From Bacteroidales bacterium UBA4363 (lineage in GTDB: Bacteria; Bacteroidota; Bacteroidia; Bacteroidales; Paludibacteraceae), in contig DGSL01000013.1 in assembly GCA_002393965.1 (NCBI GenBank), forward strand, positions 19,913-83,912: a stretch of 64,000 nucleotides of DNA, in the 5' to 3' direction. Below, one piece after another: positions 25,052-34,163 of this stretch. The position numbers and the translations under genes were made by a program. Position 1 is the first letter of the stretch, and every line of letters starts with the position of its first letter. The notes beneath the pieces are model-generated. The model ran no database searches. It was not told the DNA's origin and saw only the letters and a list, made by a program, of their open reading frames with translations.

Positions 25052-27673
25052 TTACTGAATCATTGAATTCAATTTTTGTTCCAAAGTAATCTCATCTGGA
25101 ACTAAAACCTGTCGTGCCTTGCTTCCTTCGAATGGCCCCACAATGCCAGCTGCCTCCAATTGATCCATGATACGTCCAGCACGGTTGTATCCGATAGAGA
25201 ACTTTCGCTGTATATTGGACGTCGAACCTTGTTGTGTCTGTACAATCAGACGAGCTGCCTCCACGAACATAGAATCTCGCTCATGCGGATCGAAGTCAGC
25301 ACCCGAGGAGCCACCACTTCCCCCTCCTATGTTCGAACCTGCATCTGGATCGCATTCCGGCAGTTCAAATGCCGTTGGATATCCCTGTTGCGAACCGATA
25401 TAATCAACTATTTCCTCCACTTCAGGAGTATCGACGAACGCACACTGTACTCGACTCGTCTCGCCGTCTTTCGAAAACAACAAATCTCCTCGTCCAATAA
25501 GGTGTTGTGCACCCGAAGCATCCAAAATAGTTCTCGAATCCACCATAGACGAAACGCGAAAAGCAATACGTGTCGGGAAATTTGCCTTAATAATACCCGT
25601 GATGATGTTGGTCGATGGTCGTTGTGTAGCGAGGATCATATGGATACCAATGGCACGTGCTAATTGGGCAATACGAGCAATCGGTAGTTCCACTTCTTTT
25701 CCTGCCACCATAATCAAGTCACCAAATTCATCAATAACTACTACGATATATGGCAGGAATCGATGTCCTTTCTCCGGATTCAATTTGCGATGTATGAACT
25801 TATCGTTGTATTCCGCTATTGTACGCACACCTGCCTTCTTCAGAAGATCGTAACGCTCATCCATTTCCTTGGTCAGCGAATTCAGTGTTTGTACCACCTT
25901 TGTGACATCCGTAATGATTGCCTCCTCACCTCCTGACATCTTGGCAAGGAAATGACGTTCTATCTTATTGTAGATAGAAAATTCCACCTTTTTCGGATCA
26001 ACCAAGACAAATTTCAAATAGGCAGGATGCATGCTATACAGCAGGCTCGTAATAATCGCATTCAATCCGACCGATTTTCCTTGTCCTGTCGCACCTGCGA
26101 CCAACACATGAGGAGTTTTAGTCAAGTCGAAGGTAAACACCTCGTTGGTAATCGTTTTACCTATCGCCACCGGCAGCTTGTATTTCTGCTGAGCATCTTG
26201 GAATCGTTTGGAGTTCAATACAGAAAGCATCGAGACCGTCTGTGGGTGTTCGTTCGGCACCTCGATTCCGATGGTACCCTTTCCCGGAATTGGTGCGATA
26301 ATGCGTATGCCGATAGCCGCCAGGCTCAGCATGATTTCGCTTTCAAGATTTTTAATCTTTGATATACGTGTACCTGCTTTCGGCACAATTTCATATAATG
26401 TAATGGTCGGTCCAACCGTTGCATTAATGCTGACGATTTCTATTCCATAATTGCTAAGCGTCGTAATGATGCGGTTTTTATTCGCATTCTGTTCGTTCAC
26501 ATCGACAGCTGGTTGTCCGTTACCATAGTCCTTCAAGAGACTCATCGGAGGTGTCATGTATCGGCTTAGATCCAGTTTCGGATCGTACTCTCCGAGTCCA
26601 GAAGCATCATATGTGTCATTTTCAATGAGTCCAAGGTCTGTTGCCTCTTCTGTTTGTGGAGTATTGATTACCATCTCCGGACCATCTTCATCCGAAATAT
26701 GAAGTTCATTTTGCGGTGAATCATTTTCATCGTCACTGATAGTCCATCCAGATGACTCATCTTCCCGTTCTGACTCTGTCAAATCGTCGATTGGTTCCGT
26801 ATGGGTTATTTCTTTTTCCGCAGGATATACCTCCCAGTTTCCATTGCCTTCTACGTTTAATGGGGAGGATTCAAGCTCTCGTCGATCTAGTGTTTCTAAA
26901 TTCTTCTCGTCTTTCTGCTCTTCTGCATCAGTGACAAGCATGTTCTCAGATTCCTCTGTCTTAAGTTCCTCTTCATTTCCCTCTTCTAATAGTTCCTGAC
27001 GACTTCTTGCAAACAGAGATTTCAGCCATGTGCCTGCCTTGATGGACAAACGTTTCAAAGCTGGTAAGGTATCTTGATGAAAGAAAATGAGGAATAGTAC
27101 AAAAACGAGTAGTAGGAGCAGGAAAGCACCTACAGAGCCTACGTTCTTTTCCATGACTGTACTGATACGGTGTCCAACTTGTCCACCGAAGTTATAGTAG
27201 CCATCCTTGTAGAGACCAAAAAAGAAAAAACTAATGGCAGTCGAAAACCAAAAAAGCATAATCAACAACATGGAGACATACTTCCAAGTAGAAGAAATTC
27301 TCGTCGTCAACAACCTGACACCAGCCAGCAGCACTAAGCCCAACAAAAAGAACGATGCTGCTCCGAATCCTTTATAAATGATACGGTAGGAGATATATGC
27401 CCCCATCGATCCTGTCCAGTTTTGAACATTATTTCTTGCCGAACCAGCCAAGAGATAATCAAAGAAACTATCATATTGGCTGACAATCGAATAGTCCGCC
27501 TCACATGTAAAGAAATAAGATACGAAAGCCAGTGTCAGATACAGAGTAATAAAAATCAAGACAGCACCGAATGCCATACGTGTACGGGGATCCGTCACGA
27601 TTCGTTTAAACGTTTCCCATTTCGATGCTCCACTCCTCTTCTCTACTTTCTTTTTTGAATTCTCTGTCGGCAT
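25052..27673 (-). CDS. ftsK: DNA translocase FtsK/SpoIIIE
   Basis: This 873-residue septal DNA pump clears and aligns chromosome ends during division. Four to five N-terminal membrane segments (for example AFGAVLIFITLYLTLAFVSY) are followed by an acidic linker at about residues 225-350, then the motor domain with Walker A AGATGQGKSVGLNA (Lys533) and Walker B VVVIDEFGDL. The C-terminal gamma winged helix is present (ARLIVQTQQGSTSNIQRKFS, NRAGRIMDQLEAAGIVG) and would read polar KOPS-like DNA sequences. A minus-strand TATATTTG box at 27705-27698 gives a leader under 20 nt. Confidence 0.96.
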   Translation of the reverse strand: MPTENSKKKVEKRSGASKWETFKRIVTDPRTRMAFGAVLIFITLYLTLAFVSYFFTCEADYSIVSQYDSFFDYLLAGSARNNVQNWTGSMGAYISYRIIYKGFGAASFFLLGLVLLAGVRLLTTRISSTWKYVSMLLIMLFWFSTAISFFFFGLYKDGYYNFGGQVGHRISTVMEKNVGSVGAFLLLLLVFVLFLIFFHQDTLPALKRLSIKAGTWLKSLFARSRQELLEEGNEEELKTEESENMLVTDAEEQKDEKNLETLDRRELESSPLNVEGNGNWEVYPAEKEITHTEPIDDLTESEREDESSGWTISDDENDSPQNELHISDEDGPEMVINTPQTEEATDLGLIENDTYDASGLGEYDPKLDLSRYMTPPMSLLKDYGNGQPAVDVNEQNANKNRIITTLSNYGIEIVSINATVGPTITLYEIVPKAGTRISKIKNLESEIMLSLAAIGIRIIAPIPGKGTIGIEVPNEHPQTVSMLSVLNSKRFQDAQQKYKLPVAIGKTITNEVFTFDLTKTPHVLVAGATGQGKSVGLNAIITSLLYSMHPAYLKFVLVDPKKVEFSIYNKIERHFLAKMSGGEEAIITDVTKVVQTLNSLTKEMDERYDLLKKAGVRTIAEYNDKFIHRKLNPEKGHRFLPYIVVVIDEFGDLIMVAGKEVELPIARIAQLARAIGIHMILATQRPSTNIITGIIKANFPTRIAFRVSSMVDSRTILDASGAQHLIGRGDLLFSKDGETSRVQCAFVDTPEVEEIVDYIGSQQGYPTAFELPECDPDAGSNIGGGSGGSSGADFDPHERDSMFVEAARLIVQTQQGSTSNIQRKFSIGYNRAGRIMDQLEAAGIVGPFEGSKARQVLVPDEITLEQKLNSMIQ

Positions 27674-27697
27674 TTTTTCTTTCTTTCAAATTGCTTG

Positions 27698-27735
27698 CAA
27701 ATATAGTAATTAACAAAGTATTTACGCTATATTTG
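27698..27735. promoter_or_regulatory. Divergent promoter boxes for ftsK and nth
   Basis: TATATTTG on the minus strand (27705-27698) points at ftsK; the same octamer on the plus strand (27728-27735) points at nth, with a leader of about 50 nt. Confidence 0.7.
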
Positions 27736-27792
27736 GTCTGTGATTTTACCCTTTCATCCTAAATTTGAAGGACATCTTCTCATTCATATCTT

Positions 27793-28458
27793 ATGACGAT
27801 ACGACAGCGATACGAAAAAATACTTCAATGGTTCATTCAAAACCGTCCAGATGCACAAAGCGAACTTCACTTTCAAAGTGATTTTCAGTTACTTGTAGCC
27901 GTTATTCTCTCCGCACAATGCACCGACAAAAGGGTCAATATGGTTACGCCAACGCTATTTGCGCACTATCCAGACGCATACGCCATGTCTAAAGCAACGT
28001 CGAAGGAAATTCTACCATTCATTTCCTCCATTTCTTATCCAAACAGTAAGGCATCACATCTTGCTGACATGTCACGTCAATTAGTTCTTCGGTTCAATGG
28101 CGAAGTTCCCCAAGAGATGGAAGAGCTCACTTCCTTGCCTGGTGTCGGTCGAAAGACAGCAAATGTCATGCAGGCGGTAGCGTTCGGCGGTAATGCCATG
28201 CCTGTTGATACACACGTCTTTCGTGTTGCCAATCGTCTTGGTCTCTGCCACACATCTACGCCCTTAGCCACCGAGAAAGCACTAGTACGTCACATTCCAT
28301 CCTCGCTGCTCTCCAAAGCACATCATTGGTTACTATTACATGGACGCTACACTTGTACGGCCAGAGTTCCAAAATGTACAACCTGTGGTCTGACTGACTG
28401 GTGCGCTGATTTTCAAAAGCGCCATCACCATTCATCCCTCTCTACTAACGCGAAATAA
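27793..28458 (+). CDS. nth: Endonuclease III (DNA glycosylase/AP lyase)
   Basis: The helix-hairpin-helix LTSLPGVGRKTANVM is followed by the catalytic Asp in MPVDTHVFRVANRLG, and Lys of the lyase reaction is in AQCTDKRVNMVTP. The C-terminal iron-sulfur cluster has the canonical spacing C-x6-C-x2-C-x5-C (CTARVPKCTTCGLTDWC). At 221 aa the length is standard. It removes oxidised pyrimidines in base excision repair. It converges with clpC; the 53 bp between their stops hold no clear terminator. Confidence 0.96.
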   Translation: MTIRQRYEKILQWFIQNRPDAQSELHFQSDFQLLVAVILSAQCTDKRVNMVTPTLFAHYPDAYAMSKATSKEILPFISSISYPNSKASHLADMSRQLVLRFNGEVPQEMEELTSLPGVGRKTANVMQAVAFGGNAMPVDTHVFRVANRLGLCHTSTPLATEKALVRHIPSSLLSKAHHWLLLHGRYTCTARVPKCTTCGLTDWCADFQKRHHHSSLSTNAK

Positions 28459-28511
28459 AACTCATCGGATTCGTTGGCAAACAGTTAGAGAAGATCTTAG
28501 ATAGAGGAATA

Positions 28512-31136
28512 TTACGCATCACGTTTCCCTACCGGGACGCTTGATTTCTTCCTCTTTTCCGTCGTTTTCTTCTCTTTGGAAGATTTTGTTTCCTTCACTA
28601 CAATGGCACCTTTTTTCTTATCCAAATCCAGTACAATTTGATTTCCTTCCATCAATTCATTGCGTAACAGCAGTTCCGACAAGATGTCCTCAACATATTT
28701 CTGTACAGCACGCTTTAATGGGCGTGCACCAAACTGGACGTCATAGCCTTTCTCCGCAATAAAATTCTTGGCAGCATCCAAAATCGCAAAATCATAGCCC
28801 ATCTGTTTGAACCGGCCATTCAGTTTAGCAAGTTCAATATCAATGATTTTCAGAATATGTTCCTTAGAGAGTTGATCGAAGATAATCACATCATCCACGC
28901 GGTTCAAAAATTCTGGTGAGAACGTTCTGTTCAAAGCCTTTTGGATTACACTTTTCGAGTAGTCTGAATTGATACCTCCCACATATCGATCATCCGTTGC
29001 GTTCTTCATCTCAAAGCCCACTCCACGACCAAAATCTTTCAATTGTCGTGTACCCACGTTTGACGTCATAATGATGATTGTATTGCGGAAATCAACTTTT
29101 CTTCCAAGACTATCAGTCAAGCGTCCCTCATCCAAGACCTGCAACAATAAGTTAAAAACATCTGGATGTGCTTTTTCTATTTCATCGAGCAGGATCAGGG
29201 AATATGGTTTTCGTCTTACCTTCTCCGTGAGTTGTCCACCCTCCTCATAACCTACGTATCCCGGAGGTGCACCAATGAGCCTAGAGACGGCGAACTTCTC
29301 CATGTACTCACTCATGTCAACACGAATAATGGCATCTGAGCTATCGAAAAGGAACTCCGCCAAAGCCTGAGCAAGGTACGTTTTTCCCACACCCGTTGGT
29401 CCCAGAAAGATAAACGAGCCAATCGGTCGGTTCGGGTCTTTAAGTCCCACACGATTACGCTGAATAGCCTTCACGACCTTATCCACTGCCGTATCTTGTC
29501 CAATCACCCGTTTCCTCAGTTCTTGAGGCATCTGCAACAATCGAAGACCTTCTGTCCGTGCAATACGTTGTACAGGCACACCACTCATCATCGCAACCAC
29601 TTCAGCCACCTTTTCTTCTGTTACCGTTTCGCGATTTTCCCTTATCTCTGACTCCCATGCTTTTTTTGCCGCAGTCAGTTCGTTATTTTTCTGTTTTTCC
29701 TGATCGCGATAGTCGGCAGCCTGAATATAATCTTGACGCTCCACCGCCTCCTTCTTATACTGACGGACCTGTTCCAAATCCTTTTCTATCTGTTCTATCT
29801 TTTTCGGGAGACGAACATTCATAATATGAACCCGTGATCCCGCCTCGTCCAAGGCATCAATAGCCTTATCGGGAAAACAACGGTCTGTCAGATATCGTCC
29901 TGTCAATCGCACACAAGCTTTCAAAGCATCTGGTGTATAAAGGACATTATGATGATTTTCATAGCGTTCCTTTATATTTTGCAGTATCTGTTCTGTCTCC
30001 TCTTCCGATGTCGGTTCCACCATCACCTTTTGGAACCGTCGTTCCAAGGCCCCGTCTTTCTCAATATTGGTACGGTATTCATCCAGTGTCGTCGCTCCAA
30101 TACACTGTATTTCACCACGAGCCAAAACTGGTTTCAGCATATTAGCGGCATCCAAGGAACCTGGAGCGCTACCTGCTCCCACTATCGTATGAATTTCATC
30201 AATAAAGAGAATAACATTCGGATTGCGCTGCAACTCGTTCAGAATTGCCTTGATACGTTCCTCAAATTGACCTCGATATTTCGTTCCCGCAACAATCGAT
30301 GCCATATCCAAAGCAATGATACGCTTATCGGAAAGAACGTGAGAAACTCTATGTTGTACAATACGAAGAGCGAGTCCTTCAACGATAGCACTTTTTCCGA
30401 CACCAGGTTCTCCGATCAGGATTGGGTTGTTTTTTTTTCGTCGACTGAGAATCTGTGCGATGCGTTCAATCTCCATATCTCGTCCAACAACGGGATCCAA
30501 ACGTCCTTCTTCCGCAGCCTGGTTCATGTCAGTGCCAAAATTATCCAGCACTGGAGTATCCGAACGTTTCTGATTTGTCGTTTCACGTTCACGCAGCACG
30601 CTTTCTCTCGGACCTTGCGGAGCAAAATCCTCCTCATCCTCCTCATCGAATGTATCGAGATCCATCGGAGCTGACGAGGCGCCTCTCTTACGCGCTGCCT
30701 CATCTTTCTGTTGTTTTAGCAAATCGCGTGCGGTAATAAAATCCACGTGATACATTGACTGTAGGAGTTCCGCTGCCAGGTTCTCTTCTACCTGCAATAT
30801 TGCCAGCAGCAGATGTTCCGTATCAGCTTCCGTATCGTTCATCACCTTCACCTCCAGATAAATCAGTTTGAGGATACGATCTGTTGATTTGAGCAATGGG
30901 ATTTCACGTCCCACCACGTTATCACGAGTTCGTATTTCCTCTTCTATTCTTGCTTTCAAAACATTTAGATCAACATTCAAATCATTCAGCAAGCGCACTG
31001 CCTTACATTCTGGCTGTCGTAACAGTCCAAGTAGCAAGTGTTCCGGACCGATATAATTATTACCAAGACGCTCCGCCTCTTCTCTACTGTAGAGCAGAGC
31101 ATCCTTCACATCTTGTGTATATTGAGTTTCCATCAT
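28512..31136 (-). CDS. clpC: Clp ATPase ClpC (Hsp100 class I)
   Basis: Clp N-terminal repeats ([34 protein letters not shown]) precede two AAA+ modules with Walker [10 protein letters not shown] (Lys248) and [11 protein letters not shown] (Lys585). A UVR-type segment between them ([20 protein letters not shown]) marks ClpC rather than ClpB, which has a long coiled coil there. At 874 aa the length is somewhat above typical because of a Lys-rich tail. ClpC unfolds substrates for ClpP or refolds aggregated proteins. A candidate promoter (31360-31353) leaves a leader of about 210 nt that contains an imperfect palindrome at 31296. Confidence 0.94.
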   Translation of the reverse strand: MMETQYTQDVKDALLYSREEAERLGNNYIGPEHLLLGLLRQPECKAVRLLNDLNVDLNVLKARIEEEIRTRDNVVGREIPLLKSTDRILKLIYLEVKVMNDTEADTEHLLLAILQVEENLAAELLQSMYHVDFITARDLLKQQKDEAARKRGASSAPMDLDTFDEEDEEDFAPQGPRESVLRERETTNQKRSDTPVLDNFGTDMNQAAEEGRLDPVVGRDMEIERIAQILSRRKKNNPILIGEPGVGKSAIVEGLALRIVQHRVSHVLSDKRIIALDMASIVAGTKYRGQFEERIKAILNELQRNPNVILFIDEIHTIVGAGSAPGSLDAANMLKPVLARGEIQCIGATTLDEYRTNIEKDGALERRFQKVMVEPTSEEETEQILQNIKERYENHHNVLYTPDALKACVRLTGRYLTDRCFPDKAIDALDEAGSRVHIMNVRLPKKIEQIEKDLEQVRQYKKEAVERQDYIQAADYRDQEKQKNNELTAAKKAWESEIRENRETVTEEKVAEVVAMMSGVPVQRIARTEGLRLLQMPQELRKRVIGQDTAVDKVVKAIQRNRVGLKDPNRPIGSFIFLGPTGVGKTYLAQALAEFLFDSSDAIIRVDMSEYMEKFAVSRLIGAPPGYVGYEEGGQLTEKVRRKPYSLILLDEIEKAHPDVFNLLLQVLDEGRLTDSLGRKVDFRNTIIIMTSNVGTRQLKDFGRGVGFEMKNATDDRYVGGINSDYSKSVIQKALNRTFSPEFLNRVDDVIIFDQLSKEHILKIIDIELAKLNGRFKQMGYDFAILDAAKNFIAEKGYDVQFGARPLKRAVQKYVEDILSELLLRNELMEGNQIVLDLDKKKGAIVVKETKSSKEKKTTEKRKKSSVPVGKRDA

Positions 31137-31454
31137 AATTTATTTTGATTTTCTTCTCTGTTACTGTGTTTCTTTATTTAGAATATATCTGTCGTAAAAA
31201 TTTTATACTCAATAAACTTTTTTACCATAGCAGAATCCAAATCTCATCCTTACATTTTCAATACAGAGTCAAAAACTATTCCTAACAATCAACCTCTGAC
31301 AGAATGGCAGGACTTTACACAACAAGTCAGAAAAGACATCTAACATCCTATACAAATATACGTTTTTCGAACACGCCACATGTACTCATAGGGCACATTA
31401 TTCGAATTTTTCAAAAAAAACTACTTTTTTTGTTTGTCATTTATGAAAAAGCAC
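31137..31454 (-). promoter_or_regulatory. clpC upstream region with promoter box and palindrome
   Basis: A minus-strand TATATTTG at 31360-31353 is the best clpC promoter candidate. At 31296-31310 lies CTGACAGAATGGCAG, a 6-bp inverted repeat with one mismatch around a 3-nt centre, inside the inferred leader. It could be an operator or a small RNA hairpin. Nothing else is evident in this 318-bp gap. Confidence 0.4.
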
Positions 31455-31462
31455 TACCTTTG
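31455..31462 (+). promoter_or_regulatory. Promoter box of tRNA-Lys
   Basis: TACCTTTG, with an inferred start near 31469 about 30 nt before the tRNA. Confidence 0.7.
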
Positions 31463-31500
31463 CAACCGCAAAACGAAGAACAAACACTTCGTATAACTTT

Positions 31501-31573
31501 GAATCGCTAGCTCAGCTGGTAGAGCAACAGACTCTTAATCTGTGGGTCCAGGGTTCGATCCCCTGGCGGTTCA
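31501..31573 (+). tRNA. tRNA-Lys (CTT)
   Basis: GAATCGC pairs with GCGGTTC (one T-G), with discriminator A. The D arm AGCTCAGCTGGTAGAGC, the anticodon arm CAGA/TCTG enclosing CTCTTAA (anticodon CTT) and the T arm with GTTCGATCCC are all present. CCA is not encoded. Confidence 0.95.
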
Positions 31574-31576
31574 CAG

Positions 31577-31614
31577 AAAAGCCTTGAGGTATTTTACTTC
31601 GAGGCTTTTTTCTT
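31577..31614 (+). terminator. Terminator after tRNA-Lys
   Basis: AAGCCTTGAGG and CTTCGAGGCTT form the stem around a 7-nt loop, followed by TTTTTTCTTTTC. It lies 4 nt past the tRNA. Confidence 0.85.
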
Positions 31615-31635
31615 TTCTCTCAATTGCCATGCCGT

Positions 31636-32679
31636 TCAGGACATCTGCCATGCCGCCCTGTTCCATTCCTTCTCCACCTCTTCCTCAATCTGGTCTGGCA
31701 AAAGCGGAAAGAAATCAATTCCAGTCAATTTCTCCAGTTGATTGATATTCATAGCATATAATGTTGATTCCTTTGCAACCGCTTCAATTGGAACGAAGAA
31801 AGCTATGCCCTCCCATCCGTTGCCATCCACATCGAATCGTCGTCTGCATTCTCTCCGAAGCATCACCCTCCAATATCCGGACGGAATGGGGACTCCCATC
31901 CGTCCAACCCGCCGAGGGTTCTTAGCCCACATCGGTCCCGAGACGATATAAATCGAATCGCAAAAGCCTTTCACCAATTTGCGTGGCATTCTCTCAACAC
32001 CTTCCCATACATCGCGATTCATTTCACGTTGCTGTGGCATCATATTAGTCGTATAGAACGATTCCGTCATGGCTCCCAGATCCCATTTTACATCCGCTGC
32101 CGGAATGATATGTCCTCGTTGAAACCCCGTTCCCTTCAACTCTGTTCCACGCAGAGAATTCTTTTCCTGTGGATCTTTACGCCAAGTCATTCCATCTCGT
32201 TTCGTTACCGGGTGGTTAATCTCTGCACGCGTCAGCATGTAAGCCACCCATTTAGCCTGGCAGTGTCTAGCATCGAATACAGTCCAATAGGCCCGATGTC
32301 CAAGTACTCGTTCCTCCTTATCGATTCGTGGCAATACGAATCCTTCCCTCATTGTGCGTACCACTGCATCATAACGTGCGCATTCAGCTTCGAGTTGACT
32401 CACTCGTGAATCGTATTGCCATACGTTCCAGTTTGTCTTTGAGATTTGTGTTGTCACATGCAAGATTTGACTTTCCCACAGACTTCGATCCTTTTCCGTC
32501 CATATTCTTCCCATACGCAGAGTCGTCTGTCTCGACTCTTTTTTCAACAGTTCCTTGAGTTGTCTATCATTAAAATCTGTCGTTCCTACCTCAGTTTGGC
32601 AAAAACGACCCTTCGCAGCATAGGAAAACAGACACATCCATACAATTGTGATGAGTAACGTACAAACCTTTCTTTTCAT
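31636..32679 (-). CDS. Secreted DNA/RNA non-specific endonuclease (NUC family)
   Basis: A signal peptide (MKRKVCTLLITIVWMCLFSYA) precedes a His-Me finger nuclease domain: FQRGHIIPAADVKW carries the catalytic His (family consensus DRGH, here QRGH) and NMMPQQREMNRDVWEGVE carries the metal-binding Asn and the N-x3-W helix. About 130 residues between signal and nuclease core (RQTTLRMGRIWTEKDRSLWE) are helical and of unknown role. At 347 aa it is a probable periplasmic or secreted nuclease for nucleic acid scavenging. It lies downstream of trpS with the repeat array between them. Confidence 0.85.
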   Translation of the reverse strand: MKRKVCTLLITIVWMCLFSYAAKGRFCQTEVGTTDFNDRQLKELLKKESRQTTLRMGRIWTEKDRSLWESQILHVTTQISKTNWNVWQYDSRVSQLEAECARYDAVVRTMREGFVLPRIDKEERVLGHRAYWTVFDARHCQAKWVAYMLTRAEINHPVTKRDGMTWRKDPQEKNSLRGTELKGTGFQRGHIIPAADVKWDLGAMTESFYTTNMMPQQREMNRDVWEGVERMPRKLVKGFCDSIYIVSGPMWAKNPRRVGRMGVPIPSGYWRVMLRRECRRRFDVDGNGWEGIAFFVPIEAVAKESTLYAMNINQLEKLTGIDFFPLLPDQIEEEVEKEWNRAAWQMS

Positions 32680-32812
32680 AATGAAAAAACATGAGCGACT
32701 TCGGACTTGCGAGGACGCTTTATTAAAACCATTGTAAACGACTTAGGTAAGATTACGTTGGATAGAGGAGATGAAAAGTATAGACGATTTTTTTACTCAC
32801 GAATAGTCGTGA

Positions 32813-32955
32813 GCGTTTTTCGCCATGGCAGAGTTCAAGCAAGCTTGACTCTGCTCATTTGGCTTGACAAAAACGTTTACTTTCATAGACGTTTTTTCGC
32901 CATGGCAGAGTTCAAGCAAGCTTGACTCTGCTCATTTGGCTTGACAAAAACGTTC
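32813..32955 (-). repeat. Tandem palindromic element, array A (two copies, 77-bp period) at the 3' end of trpS
   Basis: Two copies are centred on CCATGG at 32823 and 32900. On the minus strand each reads GTCAAGCCAAATGAGCAGAG, then TCAAGCTTGCTTGA, then ACTCTGCCATGGCGAAAAA. GCAGAGTCAAG pairs with CTTGAACTCTGC with a single bulge, forming a strong hairpin; GCC and GGC outside it extend the pairing. The trpS stop codon TGA (32934-32932) lies inside the first copy, so the last residues of TrpS are encoded by the element. Array B at 50785 has the same layout and period. Confidence 0.85.
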
Positions 32956-34023
32956 ACTCTGTTCTTTGATTAGTTCTGTGTCATTGAAATAATCGATGCG
33001 CATTGCGCGGCGTACCTCGTCCATGGTCTGTGCCGCTGTTTCACGAGCACTCTGCGTCCCCTTTTTAAGCATATTGTAGATTTCTGGAATATCCTGCTGG
33101 TATTCAAGTCTTCGCTTACGCATCGGTTCCAGCATTTTATTGATTACTTCGTTCAGTAGTTTCTTGCACTTCATATCGCCCAAACCACCCTTGCGGTAAT
33201 GCTCCTTGAGTTCATCCAGATTTTGATACTCTGGCAGGAATGTCGCGAAATCCTCGTCTGTGCTGAACGCATCAAGATAGGTAAATACTGTATTTCCTTC
33301 TACCTTGCCCGGGTCCGTCACCTTCAGGTGATCCGGATCGGTGTACATGCTACGCACCTTCTGCCATACGTTTTCTGCGGTATCGCTAAGGTAGATGCAA
33401 TTGCCCAAACTCTTGCTCATCTTCGCCTTGCCATCAGTACCTGGCAGTCGCAGTGCCGCCTTATTCTCAGGCAAAAGAATTTGCGGTTCGACCAACACCT
33501 CGCCGTATGTCGTATTGAAACGGCGTACCAGTTCACGTGTCTGCTCTATCATCGGTTCCTGGTCCTCGCCCACTGGTACTGTAGTTGCCTTGAACAGCGT
33601 AATATCCGCTGCCTGGCTCACTGGGTAACAAAGAAATCCAACAGGAATATTTGCCTCGAAGTTGCGCATCTGGATCTCACTCTTCACTGTCGGATTACGT
33701 TGGAGGCGGCTCACCGTCACCAAATTCATCAGATAAGTCGTGAGTTCTGTCAGTTCTGTAATCTGACTTTGAATAAACAATGTGCACTTCTCCGGATCGA
33801 GTCCAGCCGCCAAATAGTCCAATGCTACCTCTATAATATTCTGTCGGATTTTCTCTGGATTATCCGCATTATCCGTCAACGCTTGAACGTCAGCCATAAA
33901 TACGAACATCTTGTCATAGTCTCCAGCATTCTGCAGTTCGACCCGACGTCTCAAAGACCCGACATAATGTCCCAAATGCAGTTTTCCAGTCGGACGGTCA
34001 CCCGTCAATATCACTTTTCCCAT
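32932..34023 (-). CDS. trpS: Tryptophanyl-tRNA synthetase
   Basis: This class I synthetase charges tRNA-Trp. The HIGH-type motif is KLHLGHYVG near residue 15 and the KMSKS motif is [12 protein letters not shown] 34023 ([13 protein letters not shown]) is chosen because the frame upstream to 34161 crosses the promoter box at 34065-34058. The length is 363 aa. After MRIDYFND, where I would expect the family to end, the protein continues with a short tail ending SERFCQAK; the last residues and the stop codon come from the repeat element of array A. Confidence 0.95.
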   Translation of the reverse strand: MGKVILTGDRPTGKLHLGHYVGSLRRRVELQNAGDYDKMFVFMADVQALTDNADNPEKIRQNIIEVALDYLAAGLDPEKCTLFIQSQITELTELTTYLMNLVTVSRLQRNPTVKSEIQMRNFEANIPVGFLCYPVSQAADITLFKATTVPVGEDQEPMIEQTRELVRRFNTTYGEVLVEPQILLPENKAALRLPGTDGKAKMSKSLGNCIYLSDTAENVWQKVRSMYTDPDHLKVTDPGKVEGNTVFTYLDAFSTDEDFATFLPEYQNLDELKEHYRKGGLGDMKCKKLLNEVINKMLEPMRKRRLEYQQDIPEIYNMLKKGTQSARETAAQTMDEVRRAMRIDYFNDTELIKEQSERFCQAK

Positions 34024-34057
34024 TTTTCCTTGAATATACCAAACTTTTAAACACTCG

Positions 34058-34117
34058 CAAAGATAATACAAACCGTGCGTTCCCCGATGCTCTCTTGTTA
34101 AAAATAACGTATCTTTG
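34058..34117. promoter_or_regulatory. Divergent promoter boxes for trpS and the kinase-RapZ gene
   Basis: TATCTTTG on the minus strand (34065-34058) serves trpS; TATCTTTG on the plus strand (34110-34117) serves the kinase fusion, giving a leader near 40 nt. Both exclude the longer open frames of the two genes. Confidence 0.7.
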
Positions 34118-34163
34118 TCCCTTATTGTCGAGGGACGTTTTTCATCCCGACAAGAAAGCACCT

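Noticed and set aside
32813..32955. Repeat arrays considered as CRISPR
   Set aside because: The repeated portion is most of the unit, the spacers are nearly identical within array B, and no cas genes are present.
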